Part shown: positions 10,674 through 19,855 of the stretch, piece by piece
Position numbering within the stretch: position 1 is the stretch's first letter
Layout of the letters: each line of letters starts with the position of its first letter
DNA from: Neovahlkampfia damariscottae
Taxonomy: Eukaryota; Heterolobosea; Selenaionea; Neovahlkampfiida; Neovahlkampfiidae
Reading direction: 5' to 3'
DNA length: 64,000 bases
Assembly: GCA_016618085.1 (NCBI GenBank)
Contig: JABLTG010000068.1
Coordinates: 32,026-96,025, forward strand
Program-made: the position numbers and the translations under genes
The notes under the pieces: model-generated
What the model saw: only the letters and a program-made list of their open reading frames with translations
What the model was told of the DNA's origin: nothing
Database searches by the model: none

Positions 10674-12026
10674 TTAAATTCTCATTTCCATCAAGTCAAT
10701 AAAACCATTAAAATCTTTTTTTAAATGAAAAACTAAGAAATAAACAACATCATCAATCACTGTAAATGAATCAGGATGAATAAAACATCCAATTTCATTT
10801 AACTTTGGAATAAAATGTAATTTCTTGCCATTAGGTAAGTATTCTTCTAAAAAACTAATATGAATATTTTTGAAGAATTGATGATTGATTTTGTAAGAAA
10901 TTCCATTTTTAATGAATTTCAAATCTTCATTCTTCAATTGAAGATTTGGAGGCAATGATTTGATATTTTGTTTTTCTAAAATTTCAAATGAATTTGCATC
11001 AATTGTGAAAATCGATTTTCTGATCAATTTTTCTTCACTAAACGAAAAACTGTTTTTTTTCGTGAAATATTTCCATTCGCTGAATTTTTCAAATGAAAAC
11101 TGGAAATTACTATCCAATGAATTATCAGGTAATATTCCCAGTTCTGTGAAATCAAATTCTTCCTTTATAATTTTCATTTCATTTAGTGATTTCTTCTTTT
11201 CAAGTTTCGGAAAATAAATTTTAGGCAATTCAATAAAATCAAAATCTTCTTCATCTGGTAAAATTTCCAAATCTTCTTGAGAGTATTTGGTTGCATAGTT
11301 TTTTAACTTCTTTTCTTTTTGAATTATATACTGAATTGGACTCTCAGGCAAGTTTAAATGAGGTAAGTCTTCAATTTGAAATTGATAGGCATTATCATCC
11401 AAATCCTCTTCATCTGGCAAAATACCCAATTCTTCAATTTCCAAATCCTCAGTAATTTGATTTTTCATCGGTTTTTTTAACTGATTCATTACTTTATCAA
11501 CAAAGTTAGATTTTGGTTTCTCAAAATCATGAATTGATACGATTGATGACCTGAAGTCAAAAGTTGAATGTATATTCTCCTCACAATATATTGATATTCT
11601 ATCGTTTTTTTGGTCAAAAGAATTGATCAAAAATGACACATGACTTGTAGGAATTTCAATCAAAAATTTTTTTTCCCAGTTTTCATGTTTTTTTTGAATC
11701 ATCTCCAAAGAAACTCCTAACTTTGAGTATCTATTTTTTGAAATGGATATTTTTGGATTCAATGAAAGTAAAAATAATTTTTTTTGAGGAATGACGAAAA
11801 CTTGGAAATTATCCAGTTCGTTTAAATCAAATTTGAAAGTTTTAACACTTTTAATTTCATATTTTGAATAGTTTATGCTACATATTTGACGAGATATTAC
11901 TGACTTTGAGTATTTTTCATTAAGAGGAAGAAAATTTAATATTTTGTGCCAAACTAGATCATCAAACACTTGAATGTTCACATTTTTATCATTTTCTCTT
12001 TTTGACTTCAAGAAAATGTTTTTCAT
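10674..12026 (-). CDS. F-box-like protein with repeated acidic ILPDEED motifs
   Basis: The N-terminal segment VFDDLVWHKILNFLPLNEKY looks like an F-box, which would link the protein to an SCF ubiquitin ligase. The rest is not recognised. A short acidic motif recurs in the middle: EELGILPDEEDLDD, DLEILPDEEDFDF and TELGILPDNSLDS. Each is followed by an aromatic/leucine patch, which suggests a repeated peptide-binding or docking site. No membrane segments. The ATG at 12026 is preferred; the frame is open 36 bases further to a TTG. The gene is divergent from the RhoGEF gene with 82 bp between starts and CCAAT motifs facing both ways. Confidence 0.5.
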   Translation of the reverse strand: MKNIFLKSKRENDKNVNIQVFDDLVWHKILNFLPLNEKYSKSVISRQICSINYSKYEIKSVKTFKFDLNELDNFQVFVIPQKKLFLLSLNPKISISKNRYSKLGVSLEMIQKKHENWEKKFLIEIPTSHVSFLINSFDQKNDRISIYCEENIHSTFDFRSSIVSIHDFEKPKSNFVDKVMNQLKKPMKNQITEDLEIEELGILPDEEDLDDNAYQFQIEDLPHLNLPESPIQYIIQKEKKLKNYATKYSQEDLEILPDEEDFDFIELPKIYFPKLEKKKSLNEMKIIKEEFDFTELGILPDNSLDSNFQFSFEKFSEWKYFTKKNSFSFSEEKLIRKSIFTIDANSFEILEKQNIKSLPPNLQLKNEDLKFIKNGISYKINHQFFKNIHISFLEEYLPNGKKLHFIPKLNEIGCFIHPDSFTVIDDVVYFLVFHLKKDFNGFIDLMEMRI

Positions 12027-12108
12027 CAAACTGGATTTGCTGCTCTCTTCAATTTGTATCAAACTTCGTGTGATTGGATCGGAATTTTATTCAACCAATC
12101 CAATCTCA

Positions 12109-13662
12109 ATGACAGAAGAAGCAGTTGATTATAAAGCACTTTTTGAGAAAGAAAAAGAAAAAAACAAAGAAATAGCTCAAGAAAATGAAAGACTCCGAAA
12201 AGGTTATGAAGAATTGGAACATTTCGTTCCAAAACAAAAATTAAAACCAATCTACAAAAGTGAAAAAGAAACGAATTTAGCAATAATACAAAGAGCAATA
12301 AAAAGAAATCAACAAACACATTTAGTTATTAAAACAGTCAATGAATTCAAAAACTCACCTTTGTCTGCCAAAATCGGAAACAGAAATAAAATCATCCAAG
12401 AATTCCTTAAAACAGAAAAAGACTTTGTTTCTACTTTGAATAGTATCATGACAGTAATTTATTCTGATTCTTAATTTTTCATAGTTTTATTTTGACCCAC
12501 TCAAAATTCAATTTTTAAATAAGAAGAAAAAACCACTTGTGAAAGAAAAAGACTTTAAAATTATTTTTTCGAATATTGAACAAATTTTATTGACCCATAC
12601 TTTTATTTTATTGACTTTAGAAATTAAAGTGAGAAATTATCCATTAGCTTCCATTGGTGAAGGTTTTTTAAATCAAGTTAGTTTCTTGAATGTTCACATT
12701 TCTTTCTGCAACAAATTTGATGAATCCAACAGTAAAATTAAAGAATTAACAAAATTTCAACCTGAATTTGCTAAGTTTTTAGAAGAAGCAAGAAAGAAAA
12801 CACCAGGAAATTTTGATTTGAAAAGTTTATTCATTCAACCAATTCAACGTTTACCAAGATATTCATTACTCTTAAAAGTAAGTTTAAATTGTTCTTATGT
12901 TTCAAATTCATAGGAATTGATCAAAAATACTGACGAAGAACACTCAGATTTCGAAAATTTAACTCAAGCAAAACAAAAAGTAGATGAATTATTAACAACT
13001 ATCAATACAAATAAAAAGAAATATGAAATTGGAAATTCAATGCTCAGAGTTACTGAATTCTCATCACAATTGAATGTATGATGTTTTTGAAATTTAACCT
13101 AAAATAGTTAAAACCTGATATGACAAAATTTTTATTGGAAGATATTGCAGATGTTAGAATTATCAAAAAAAAAGATACAGACCAAAAGAGATTCTTAATA
13201 TTCTTCTTTAAAAATGAATTGATTTTTTTTGAATGCGTTTCAAAAAAAGTTGTTGATTATGTATCTGATTACACAGATCCATTATTGAAAACAACTTCAA
13301 AGGTCACCGATCCATTAATGAAAAATAAATATACAACATCTGTTTTGAAAACAACTTCGGGTGTTACAAATTCAATAAAAAAAGTGACGAATCCAATTTC
13401 CGATTTGGCTTCACCTTTGACAGATACAATGAAAAAAACAATTTATGATGAAAAGAATTGTGAACATATAATCTATTCATTCACCTATGAAACAAAAAAT
13501 TGTAAAGTAATTGCTTTTGATCAAAAAACAAAAGAAATTGAAATGGACATTATAGTAAAGAAGAAGGATACATTGAAGTATTTTTTGAAAATTCATGATC
13601 ATCCATTATCGAGTGTAGCAGGAAAATGGCATGAAGAATTGTTGAAATATACGGCAAAATAA
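12109..13662 (+). CDS. Rho guanine nucleotide exchange factor (DH-PH)
   Basis: The product starts with a coiled coil (ALFEKEKEKNKEIAQENERL), followed by a DH domain: RNKIIQEFLKTEKDFVSTLN is the first helix and LKSLFIQPIQRLPRYSLLLK is the conserved core that contacts the GTPase. A PH-like domain follows from about 13090 (FLLEDIADVRIIKKK, FLIFFFKNELIFFEC) and ends with a helix. Introns interrupt at about 12450-12530, 12880-12913 and 13076-13107. Within the PH domain lies an insert of about 60 residues made of short repeats of the type TDPLLKTTSKVTDPLMK. It should activate a Rho/Rac GTPase in actin control. Confidence 0.8.
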
Positions 13663-13677
13663 ACTTTATAATGAAAA

Positions 13678-15264
13678 TTATTCCATTAATAATAAAACTC
13701 CAGGGTGTTCAAAATCATTATTTGAATCGAAGAATTCATCATCACCAACATCACTTGCATCATCATCAACTGTTTGAGTTCCACCATAAATTGTATCATC
13801 CACATAATCAACTGAACAATTGAATTACAAAAACAAAAACATAAATTACCTTCAGGGAGAATTTCAAATTTCTTTCCAACTTCATAAGAGAAATAAAGAT
13901 TATTTAAATCTTTGTATGATTTCAATGGTAAAACGTATAAATTTTTTAACTCTAAAAGTGAAGCTGTCAATGGTTCAACACTTAAGATGTCTTTTTGATT
14001 TTCAAAAGTCATTCCTTTTGATTTTGTTTGAATTTCATTAATTTTAGATCGAATTATTGATTTAAACAATTGACCACCAAATTCAATGACATTTTTTGAT
14101 TGATTCAAAAAACCACGTGGTGAGGCAACTATCAATCAATTTAATGAAACTATTCTTCTTCTTACCAAAAATATGTGTCAATTTTGTCATATTTTCACTG
14201 ATCTTCTTCAAACAAATAAAATGTAAAGTACAAGTGAAATAACCTTCAGTTTCAAATTTATCATTTGTTTTGAAATTTTTAAACTTGATTTTTTGTTTTT
14301 TTTCCCAATCTAAATTTTTGTACATTTCAGGATAACATGGTTTATGAAAATAAACAATTGTACCCTCTTTTGGATCATAATCAATAGTTTCAACTCTTCT
14401 TGTATATCTTGGAGTATTGAATGGAAATACACCTTTGTAAAAGGCTTCTTTGACTATACATTTCCTTTCACTTTCACTATCAACTTTAAATTCTTTTAAT
14501 ATATCCGCAGCAGAATATACTTTACATGTTTCTTTCTCATATTGAAATCCAATAACTTGATTGAAACCAACACACGCAACAGATTCAATATTTTCTGGTA
14601 TAACTCCTTCAATTTTAAAACATGCCGCTTTTGAAAATATTTTACTATTTGGTAGTATATTTTGATTTAAATAAAATATATTTGGATGATTGGTTCCATT
14701 TGAAGAAGCAATCAAATCCCAATTTAAACTGTCCTCTAAAAAAGAATTCATTTGTTTCAATTCTTTATCAGTTATGTAAGGTACATGAAAATCTTCATCT
14801 TTGAAATATAAAATTTTTTGGTGTTTTGTAAAATATTCTTTTTCTTTTTCATCACAAAATTTTGATCTCACAAATCTTGGAAAGAAACTATATTTCAGTT
14901 TTGCTATTAATTCACTCTTTAGGTTTGTAAAAATATCTTTTGATTCTTTTCCAAAATTTTTTTCGTTAATTGTTGCAAATTTATTAAAAAGAGCGAGTCT
15001 TGTTGATTCATGTTCTATAGGTAACTAAATTATTCAAATTATATCAAAATTTACTTGGAATTTTGCATTTTCATGGATGAAATTCACATAAATATCAATA
15101 GTAGTATCAAATTTTTCTTTTTCCGATTTCAAATTTTCCAGTTTACAGATTTTTTCAAGACACAGCAATGTTTTTGTAGATTTCTTTTCATCCAGATATT
15201 TTTTAAAATTATTACCTAATTCTGATTCAGTAAAGATTGAATTGAAGCTCAACACTTTTGCCAT
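13678..15264 (-). CDS. RGS-domain protein with lipid-binding-like (START-like) domain
   Basis: After ATG 15264 the region SIFTESELGNNFKKYLDEKK through LPIEHESTRLALFNKFATIN and IAKLKYSFFPRFV has the helix pattern of an RGS domain, which speeds GTP hydrolysis by G-alpha. One intron (about 15020-15050) lies inside it. Then comes a domain with FLEDSLNWDLIASSNG, YKGVFPFNTPRYTRRVETID, and GTIVYFHKPCYPE, which resembles a START-type lipid pocket. The C-terminal tail is acidic and begins with VDYVDDTIYGGTQTVDDDAS. Introns near 13815-13852 and 14125-14165. The pairing suggests G-protein control at a membrane; the second domain is a tentative call. Confidence 0.6.
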
Positions 15265-15513
15265 CTTGTTGGAAGTATTTTTATTGGTTGCTTTCAATTG
15301 GAATGGTTAAAAAAAAAGTGAATCATTTTTGTTTATCTCTTTTTTCTGATTTGATGATATTGGTCAAATGTAGTGGAGGGAAAAACTAAAAATCATCAGT
15401 GAAAATAAAAATATAAAGAATAATGAACAAATTTCTCATCAACCGAGACAACAACATCTAAAAACAGTTGATTCAAGTTAGAAGAACCTACACGTTGTAG
15501 TTCAAAAAAAAAT
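15265..15513. other. Gene-free stretch between the RGS gene and tRNA-Val
   Basis: No frame of note. An ATTGG at about 15285 on the + strand (CCAAT for the RGS gene) and a T-rich tract occur. The run of A at 15504-15510 on the + strand reads as a T tract just 3' of the tRNA, as expected for RNA polymerase III termination. Confidence 0.5.
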
Positions 15514-15587
15514 TACCGACATTGGGGATTGAACCCAAGACCTACGCGGTGTAAACGCGTCATTCTAACCAACTGAACTATATCGGC
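15514..15587 (-). tRNA. tRNA-Val (anticodon TAC)
   Basis: A complete cloverleaf can be folded. The acceptor strand GCCGATA pairs with TGTCGGT (one G-U at each of two positions), the D arm is GTTCAGTTGGTTAGAAT, the anticodon stem ACGCG/CGCGT encloses the loop TTTACAC with anticodon TAC, and the T arm is TTGGG TTCAATC CCCAA. The discriminator is A and no CCA is encoded. There is no intron. A T tract follows the 3' end. Confidence 0.93.
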
Positions 15588-16046
15588 TTTTGATGTTAGT
15601 CAGACGTTTTTATTGGCTTTGTTGAAACTAGTTACTATTTATTGACCAATGGCTTTTTTCATTTGTTGATATTGAAAATTGTGCAAAATATGGTAAAAAA
15701 ATGCTAAAACCACCAACCTTTTCAAGAAGTTTGTTTTTGATTTTTCTATTCCTAACATTGGTGATTATTGAATGTTTATTTTCTTCTTCAATTTCTGACC
15801 ATAAATTGCTTGACCATTTCCATTTTTTTTCAATTAATTTTTTTATTTAATTGACAAGTATTCTTGAAGTTTTTCTTGAAGTGTTTCCTACATTGTATTT
15901 TTCTGAAACGGAATATTTGATTTTTCTGTTGAAAAGTGACCATTCGGAATCATTTGTGAACTATGTATAGTTTTTTAAAATTCCGAAACTTTATAAATTG
16001 AACTGAAAAAACAAAATAAACACTGAAAAAAAACATCAACAGGTGC
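15588..16046. other. Gene-free stretch upstream of the recombinase fragment
   Basis: About 460 AT-rich bases with no supported gene. ATTGGC/ATTGACCAAT-type elements occur near 15610-15645. It may include 5' flank of the old IS607-type insertion, but no terminal repeat was found. Confidence 0.4.
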
Positions 16047-16388
16047 ATGAGCAATAATGATCAATCTAACGAAAAGTATATCACCAGTAAAAAAGTCAGA
16101 GAACAGTACGGAGTTTCTAATTCAACACTCAAACGATGGTCAAATGAAGGGAAAATCAATAGTATCCGGACTGTTGGAAACAAGCGACTCTATGGATGTG
16201 ATGATATCAAAAGAATCTTTGGAGTTGAAAGTATTGAAAAGAAAAAGAGAAAGTTATGTTATGCCAGAGTCAGTAGTCAAAAACAAAAAGGAGACCTCGA
16301 AAGACAAGTGGAAGACCTTAAAAGAGAATACCCAGAACACGAAATTTCATTTGCCACACCATTAAATATGAATTTGGTTGAAATATAA
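16047..16388 (+). mobile_element. tnpA: Truncated IS607-type serine recombinase (TnpA)
   Basis: The 113-residue frame opens with a MerR-like helix-turn-helix (VREQYGVSNSTLKRWSNEGK, then RTVGNKRLYGCDDI), followed by the start of a serine-recombinase catalytic domain, LCYARVSSQKQKGDLERQ, which contains the active-site serine. IS607 TnpA proteins are about 190-210 residues; here the frame leaves the family after KREYPEHEIS (about position 16352). The missing half holds further catalytic arginines, so it must be inactive. IS607-type elements are bacterial but are also known in giant viruses and some protists, so horizontal transfer is likely. No TnpB/Fanzor partner is visible. Confidence 0.85.
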
Positions 16389-17670
16389 TACGATCTGCAC
16401 TACTTGATCGATCTCTTGGCTTCCCTATTATCGTTCTATTAACAGAAAATACCAAGTCAATAATTTTTGATATTTCTTCTTTTTTTATTGTTTTTGAAGT
16501 ATTTAATTGTTTAATTCCATTGATTTTCCTTTGGAAGTAACTTGTGGAAGAAAAATTAAATTGTTTTCAATATCAATATTTAAATTTAATTTTGAAACAA
16601 ACTACATATCATATAAAAAGGAAGTCTTGATATTATATCTTGAAATTCAAAATTTTCTTTATCGATTTTAATTATTTCATTTAATTTGAATGAATTACAA
16701 AAAATGAATAATGCATACAAATGTAAAGCTGGTATTTTTAATTTTTCATTTAAAATGAATTTTTCAAATCATCATTTTCAAATGAAATATTTTTTGGAAA
16801 TATTTCTTCATCATTTACCAGTTGTTATATATGTTCTTTTTCTAAAGGATGAATTAAAATCCATTCAATGGATGAAGGTGACATATTAGAACCACGATCA
16901 ATCTAAATATTAAAAATACTTTGTTATAAAGAGTTCTTTTTCCAGTTAAATAAAAATCAAAAATAATATCATGTTTTGATAATTCTAATTTTAATGTAAC
17001 CAATGATCCACAAAGTTTTCTTATCAATTCAAAATCTGTTGTGACTTCATCAATATGAAGAAAATAATCATGTTGTTTCATTTCACTAGATGACTTTCCA
17101 TTAAGAGCTAACTCTTCTGAAACTTCATTTTCAAAAATAACAGAAACAATTTTTCTTGCAATCTCATCTTTCTCTTGTACAAAATAATTGAAAAGTTTTG
17201 AACTTTGTTTCATATTGAATATTCTTTCAAGAGTTTTTTCAAAAAAGTCTTTTTCATAATGTTCTTCCATTGAACTCTTTAAATTTTCAATAATTTCTTT
17301 TTTATATTTTGGTGCATGTTTTAATAAATTTTTAATGAGTGTTGTTTTTCCAACTCCATGCATTTGATCTCCAAGATTCTGAATGGTTTTTATGATAATA
17401 ATAGTTCTTTTCAAATCTACAAATAATGGAAACTATTTCTTTTTTTCTATTTACAAAAGGTAATTTAATGGTTTCTTTAAAAATATCCTGGAATGTTGAA
17501 TTTTGAATTTTAAATATTTCTTTATCAAGTTTTGGTGGTTCAATAAACTTTTCAACAGGTTTTTCTTGGTTCATAACTTGAAATTCTTCAGAAACAACAT
17601 TGAAAGGTATTTCAAGTTGAGACATCAAGTGAAAAAAACGAAGTTGTTTAATTGGTGAATTAGTTCTCAT
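16352..17670 (-). pseudogene. Decayed P-loop ATPase, Crinkler/RHS-like
   Basis: From ATG 17670 the frame runs MRTNSPIKQLRFFHLMSQLE to LPFVNRKKEIVS, then must shift frame (or splice out about 53 nt from 17360 to 17412) to reach the Walker A sequence GDQMHGVGKTTLIKNLLK. A Walker-B-like DYFLHIDEVTTDFELI follows. The P-loop after an 'FVNR' box and the later SPSSIEWILIHPLEKEHI are the layout of the ATPase shared by Crinkler and RHS proteins, known as a mobile, multicopy family. Beyond 16890 the frame continues only across stops and shifts (PALHLYALFIFCNSFKLNE, DRIIFQPNSYL). Its 3' end abuts the recombinase fragment at about 16352. Confidence 0.6.
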
Positions 17671-17859
17671 TTAATATAAATCTTCGTGAATTGTTTTAAC
17701 AGTATTTTTCACAAGTATTCCGCATTTACAGATCATCAAAAATCAACCAACCAAAATGAAAATTTATTCAATTTGGATTTTTTCCACAGAACCACAAAAA
17801 AAAAAAATCATATTCAATTAAAGAAACATTATATATTAAACTATAAAACAATAATCGAG
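17671..17859. other. Gene-free stretch upstream of U2 snRNA
   Basis: No frame is supported. AT-rich, with an A9 tract near 17797. It should contain the U2 promoter, but no snRNA promoter element could be recognised. Confidence 0.4.
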
Positions 17860-18066
17860 CATCTTTCTTGGCCTATTGGCTTTGATCAAGTGTAGTATCT
17901 GTTCTTATCAGCGTAACAACTGGTATGTCCCTCATGTAGGGACTAAGATTGTTAAGCTATTTTTTGAAGGGGTTTCAAGATGCACCTCATCTTCTACGGA
18001 GGATTAGAGGTCCTTGCTACATGAGTCTTCTCGGCATTGCACTCTCCGCCTTGCTAGGCTCACCCG
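17860..18066 (+). ncRNA. U2: U2 spliceosomal snRNA
   Basis: The 5' part TTGGCCTATTGGCTTTGATC and AAGTGTAGTATCTGTTCTT is the signature of U2. GTAGTA at about 17892-17897 pairs with the intron branch site. A Sm-type site ATTTTTTGA is at about 17959-17967. The stem III (CACCTCATCTTC/GAGGATTAGAGGT) and stem IV (TGCTACATGAG...) regions follow. The RNA is about 207 nt. A T6 run directly after CACCCG (18067-18072) could be a Pol III terminator, which would be unusual for U2 outside a few protists; alternatively it is chance in AT-rich DNA. Ends are approximate. Confidence 0.93.
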
Positions 18067-18271
18067 TTTTTTAAAAATAATAAAATTCTTTTTGCATTTG
18101 AAATCCAAAAAATAATCAAACAGATTTTCCTGCAAGATTGAAATCAATTGACCAATTAAAATTAAAATGGATGACCGAGAATTTTTAAAACAATGTGGAA
18201 CTAGAGCTCTAGTAATATGGAAAAATTGAAAATCAAATTGCACCATTTTTCAGAAAATAGAAATTCCAAGT

Positions 18272-19790
18272 TTATTCTTCCAAGTCAATCAAACATTCAT
18301 TGCAATGTGCATCAAATACCTCTTGTGGTGTGTTGGATGGAAATGCTTGTTCACAACATCCACAAACTGATAGAATTATTAATAAAATTGCAATTCGAAC
18401 TCAATTTCTTTGTTTTTTGACATTTTTTCAAGTGATCCGAAAACTCTTTTACTGTGGATTCAATCCCTTTGTCACAAGTCGGACAAATTCTAAAAGCTCT
18501 TGGTTCATCATCAGTCAAATCAATTACTTGATGTTGTTCACTTTCTTTGTTAATTTTCTTTATGATAAACTCTTTTTGAGATTCTGGTGTTTGTGAACTT
18601 CCTTTTGACAAAATTTCTTTGGAATCATCAAGATTTTCCGAACCATTTGATGAAGGAAATGCCAAAATTTTTGGTTGACTGAAATGTAAATTCCTTGATG
18701 TTTTTGGTTTGTTTGAAGGTGAAGGACTGATATAATAATCACTTATTTTATCAGGACTATTGAATGAATAACTTGAAGAAGGTATCTCAGTTTTCTTCTT
18801 TGCATATTTGAAAGGTGTAAAAACTTGATTTTCTGATGCAATATCGATAAAATTTGATGACTCCAGTTTTTTCTTTTTGGAAATTGGTTCAACACAATTT
18901 CTCTTTGGAAATAAATTGCCGTTCGGAACAGATTGAATTGCATCTAGAAATCCTTGAACCCTTTGATTCTCATCCTTTTTTACACCATGAATAATTTCAT
19001 AAGATTCATTAATTTCAATGACTTGACTATCTTTTGATTTAATTTCTTTACAAACGTGATTTTCTGATGACAAAATTTTTTCATCACATTTTGAACAAAC
19101 TATCTTCTTTTCAAAAAATTTAGAAATGGAAGGTTGATTTTTTGATTTTGATTTCGTTTTTGTTTTCTTTTCTGGTTCTTTAATTTTCACAAAACTACCA
19201 TTACATTTTGCTTCATGTTCTGCCCACCAACGGTCGTGTTTAGAAGGAGCACGATTCATTGCTCTTTTGATGATCAAAGAACATTTATCACATGACCACC
19301 AATGAACCCTATAATAATCAACTTCATCATGAAATGTATGATAAATTGTAATTTTTGTTCCTTCTTCTTTGTTGATTTTATTCATCCAAGATTGAAAAAT
19401 TTCACCATGATCACTTGAATCTCTCATATTTTTAGTCATGAATAAATAAGCATGTATCATTTCATGCTTTAAAAATTAATTGAATCGTGATATTACCAAT
19501 AACGTATTTTTAGTATCTTCTTTTGGTCGAAACTTTAATAAAGCTTCACTTAAAACTATTTTACATTCACAAATATTTGAGTTATATCCTGCAGAAGAAT
19601 ATTTACAAACACCAGCACCTAAAAACTTTAAAAAAAAAATTTCCAGTACATCTGCGAAAGTTAGAAAAAAAAAAACTTACAGAGTCATTCTTTTGCTCCA
19701 TGAAACTGAAACAGGGTCCAGTTTATTTTCAAAAAATTTTATATTGTAGTAAACAAATAATTGATGAACATCAACAAATGGTTCGTCCAT
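18272..19790 (-). CDS. SPRTN: SprT-type DNA-protein crosslink protease (Spartan)
   Basis: SPRTN cuts proteins crosslinked to DNA during replication. The zinc site HEMIHAYLF is split by an intron just before the first His. FHDEVDYYRVHWWSCDKC and AMNRAPSKHDRWWAEHEAKC match the zinc-binding subdomain. QPSISKFF is a PCNA-binding PIP box. The end has a UBZ4 finger (CPTCDKGIESTVKEFSDHLKKC) and, after a 34-nt intron, a second finger-like unit (CGCCEQAFP...DAHCNEC), stop 18272-18274. Between RMTL and AGVCKY the only canonical splicing that restores the conserved RMTLCAGVC uses an internal exon of just 2 nt (19650-19651). ATG at 19790. Divergent from Lon with 65 bp between. Confidence 0.9.
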
Positions 19791-19855
19791 TTGTTTGATT
19801 TATTTTATCGGAATTAACCAACCAATCAAATAGATTTTTGAAGTTTTGAAAACAA

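Noticed and set aside
16686-16889. Short plus-strand frame between the recombinase and the ATPase remains.
   Set aside because: It is antisense to the decayed ATPase, which shows clear coding pattern on the minus strand.
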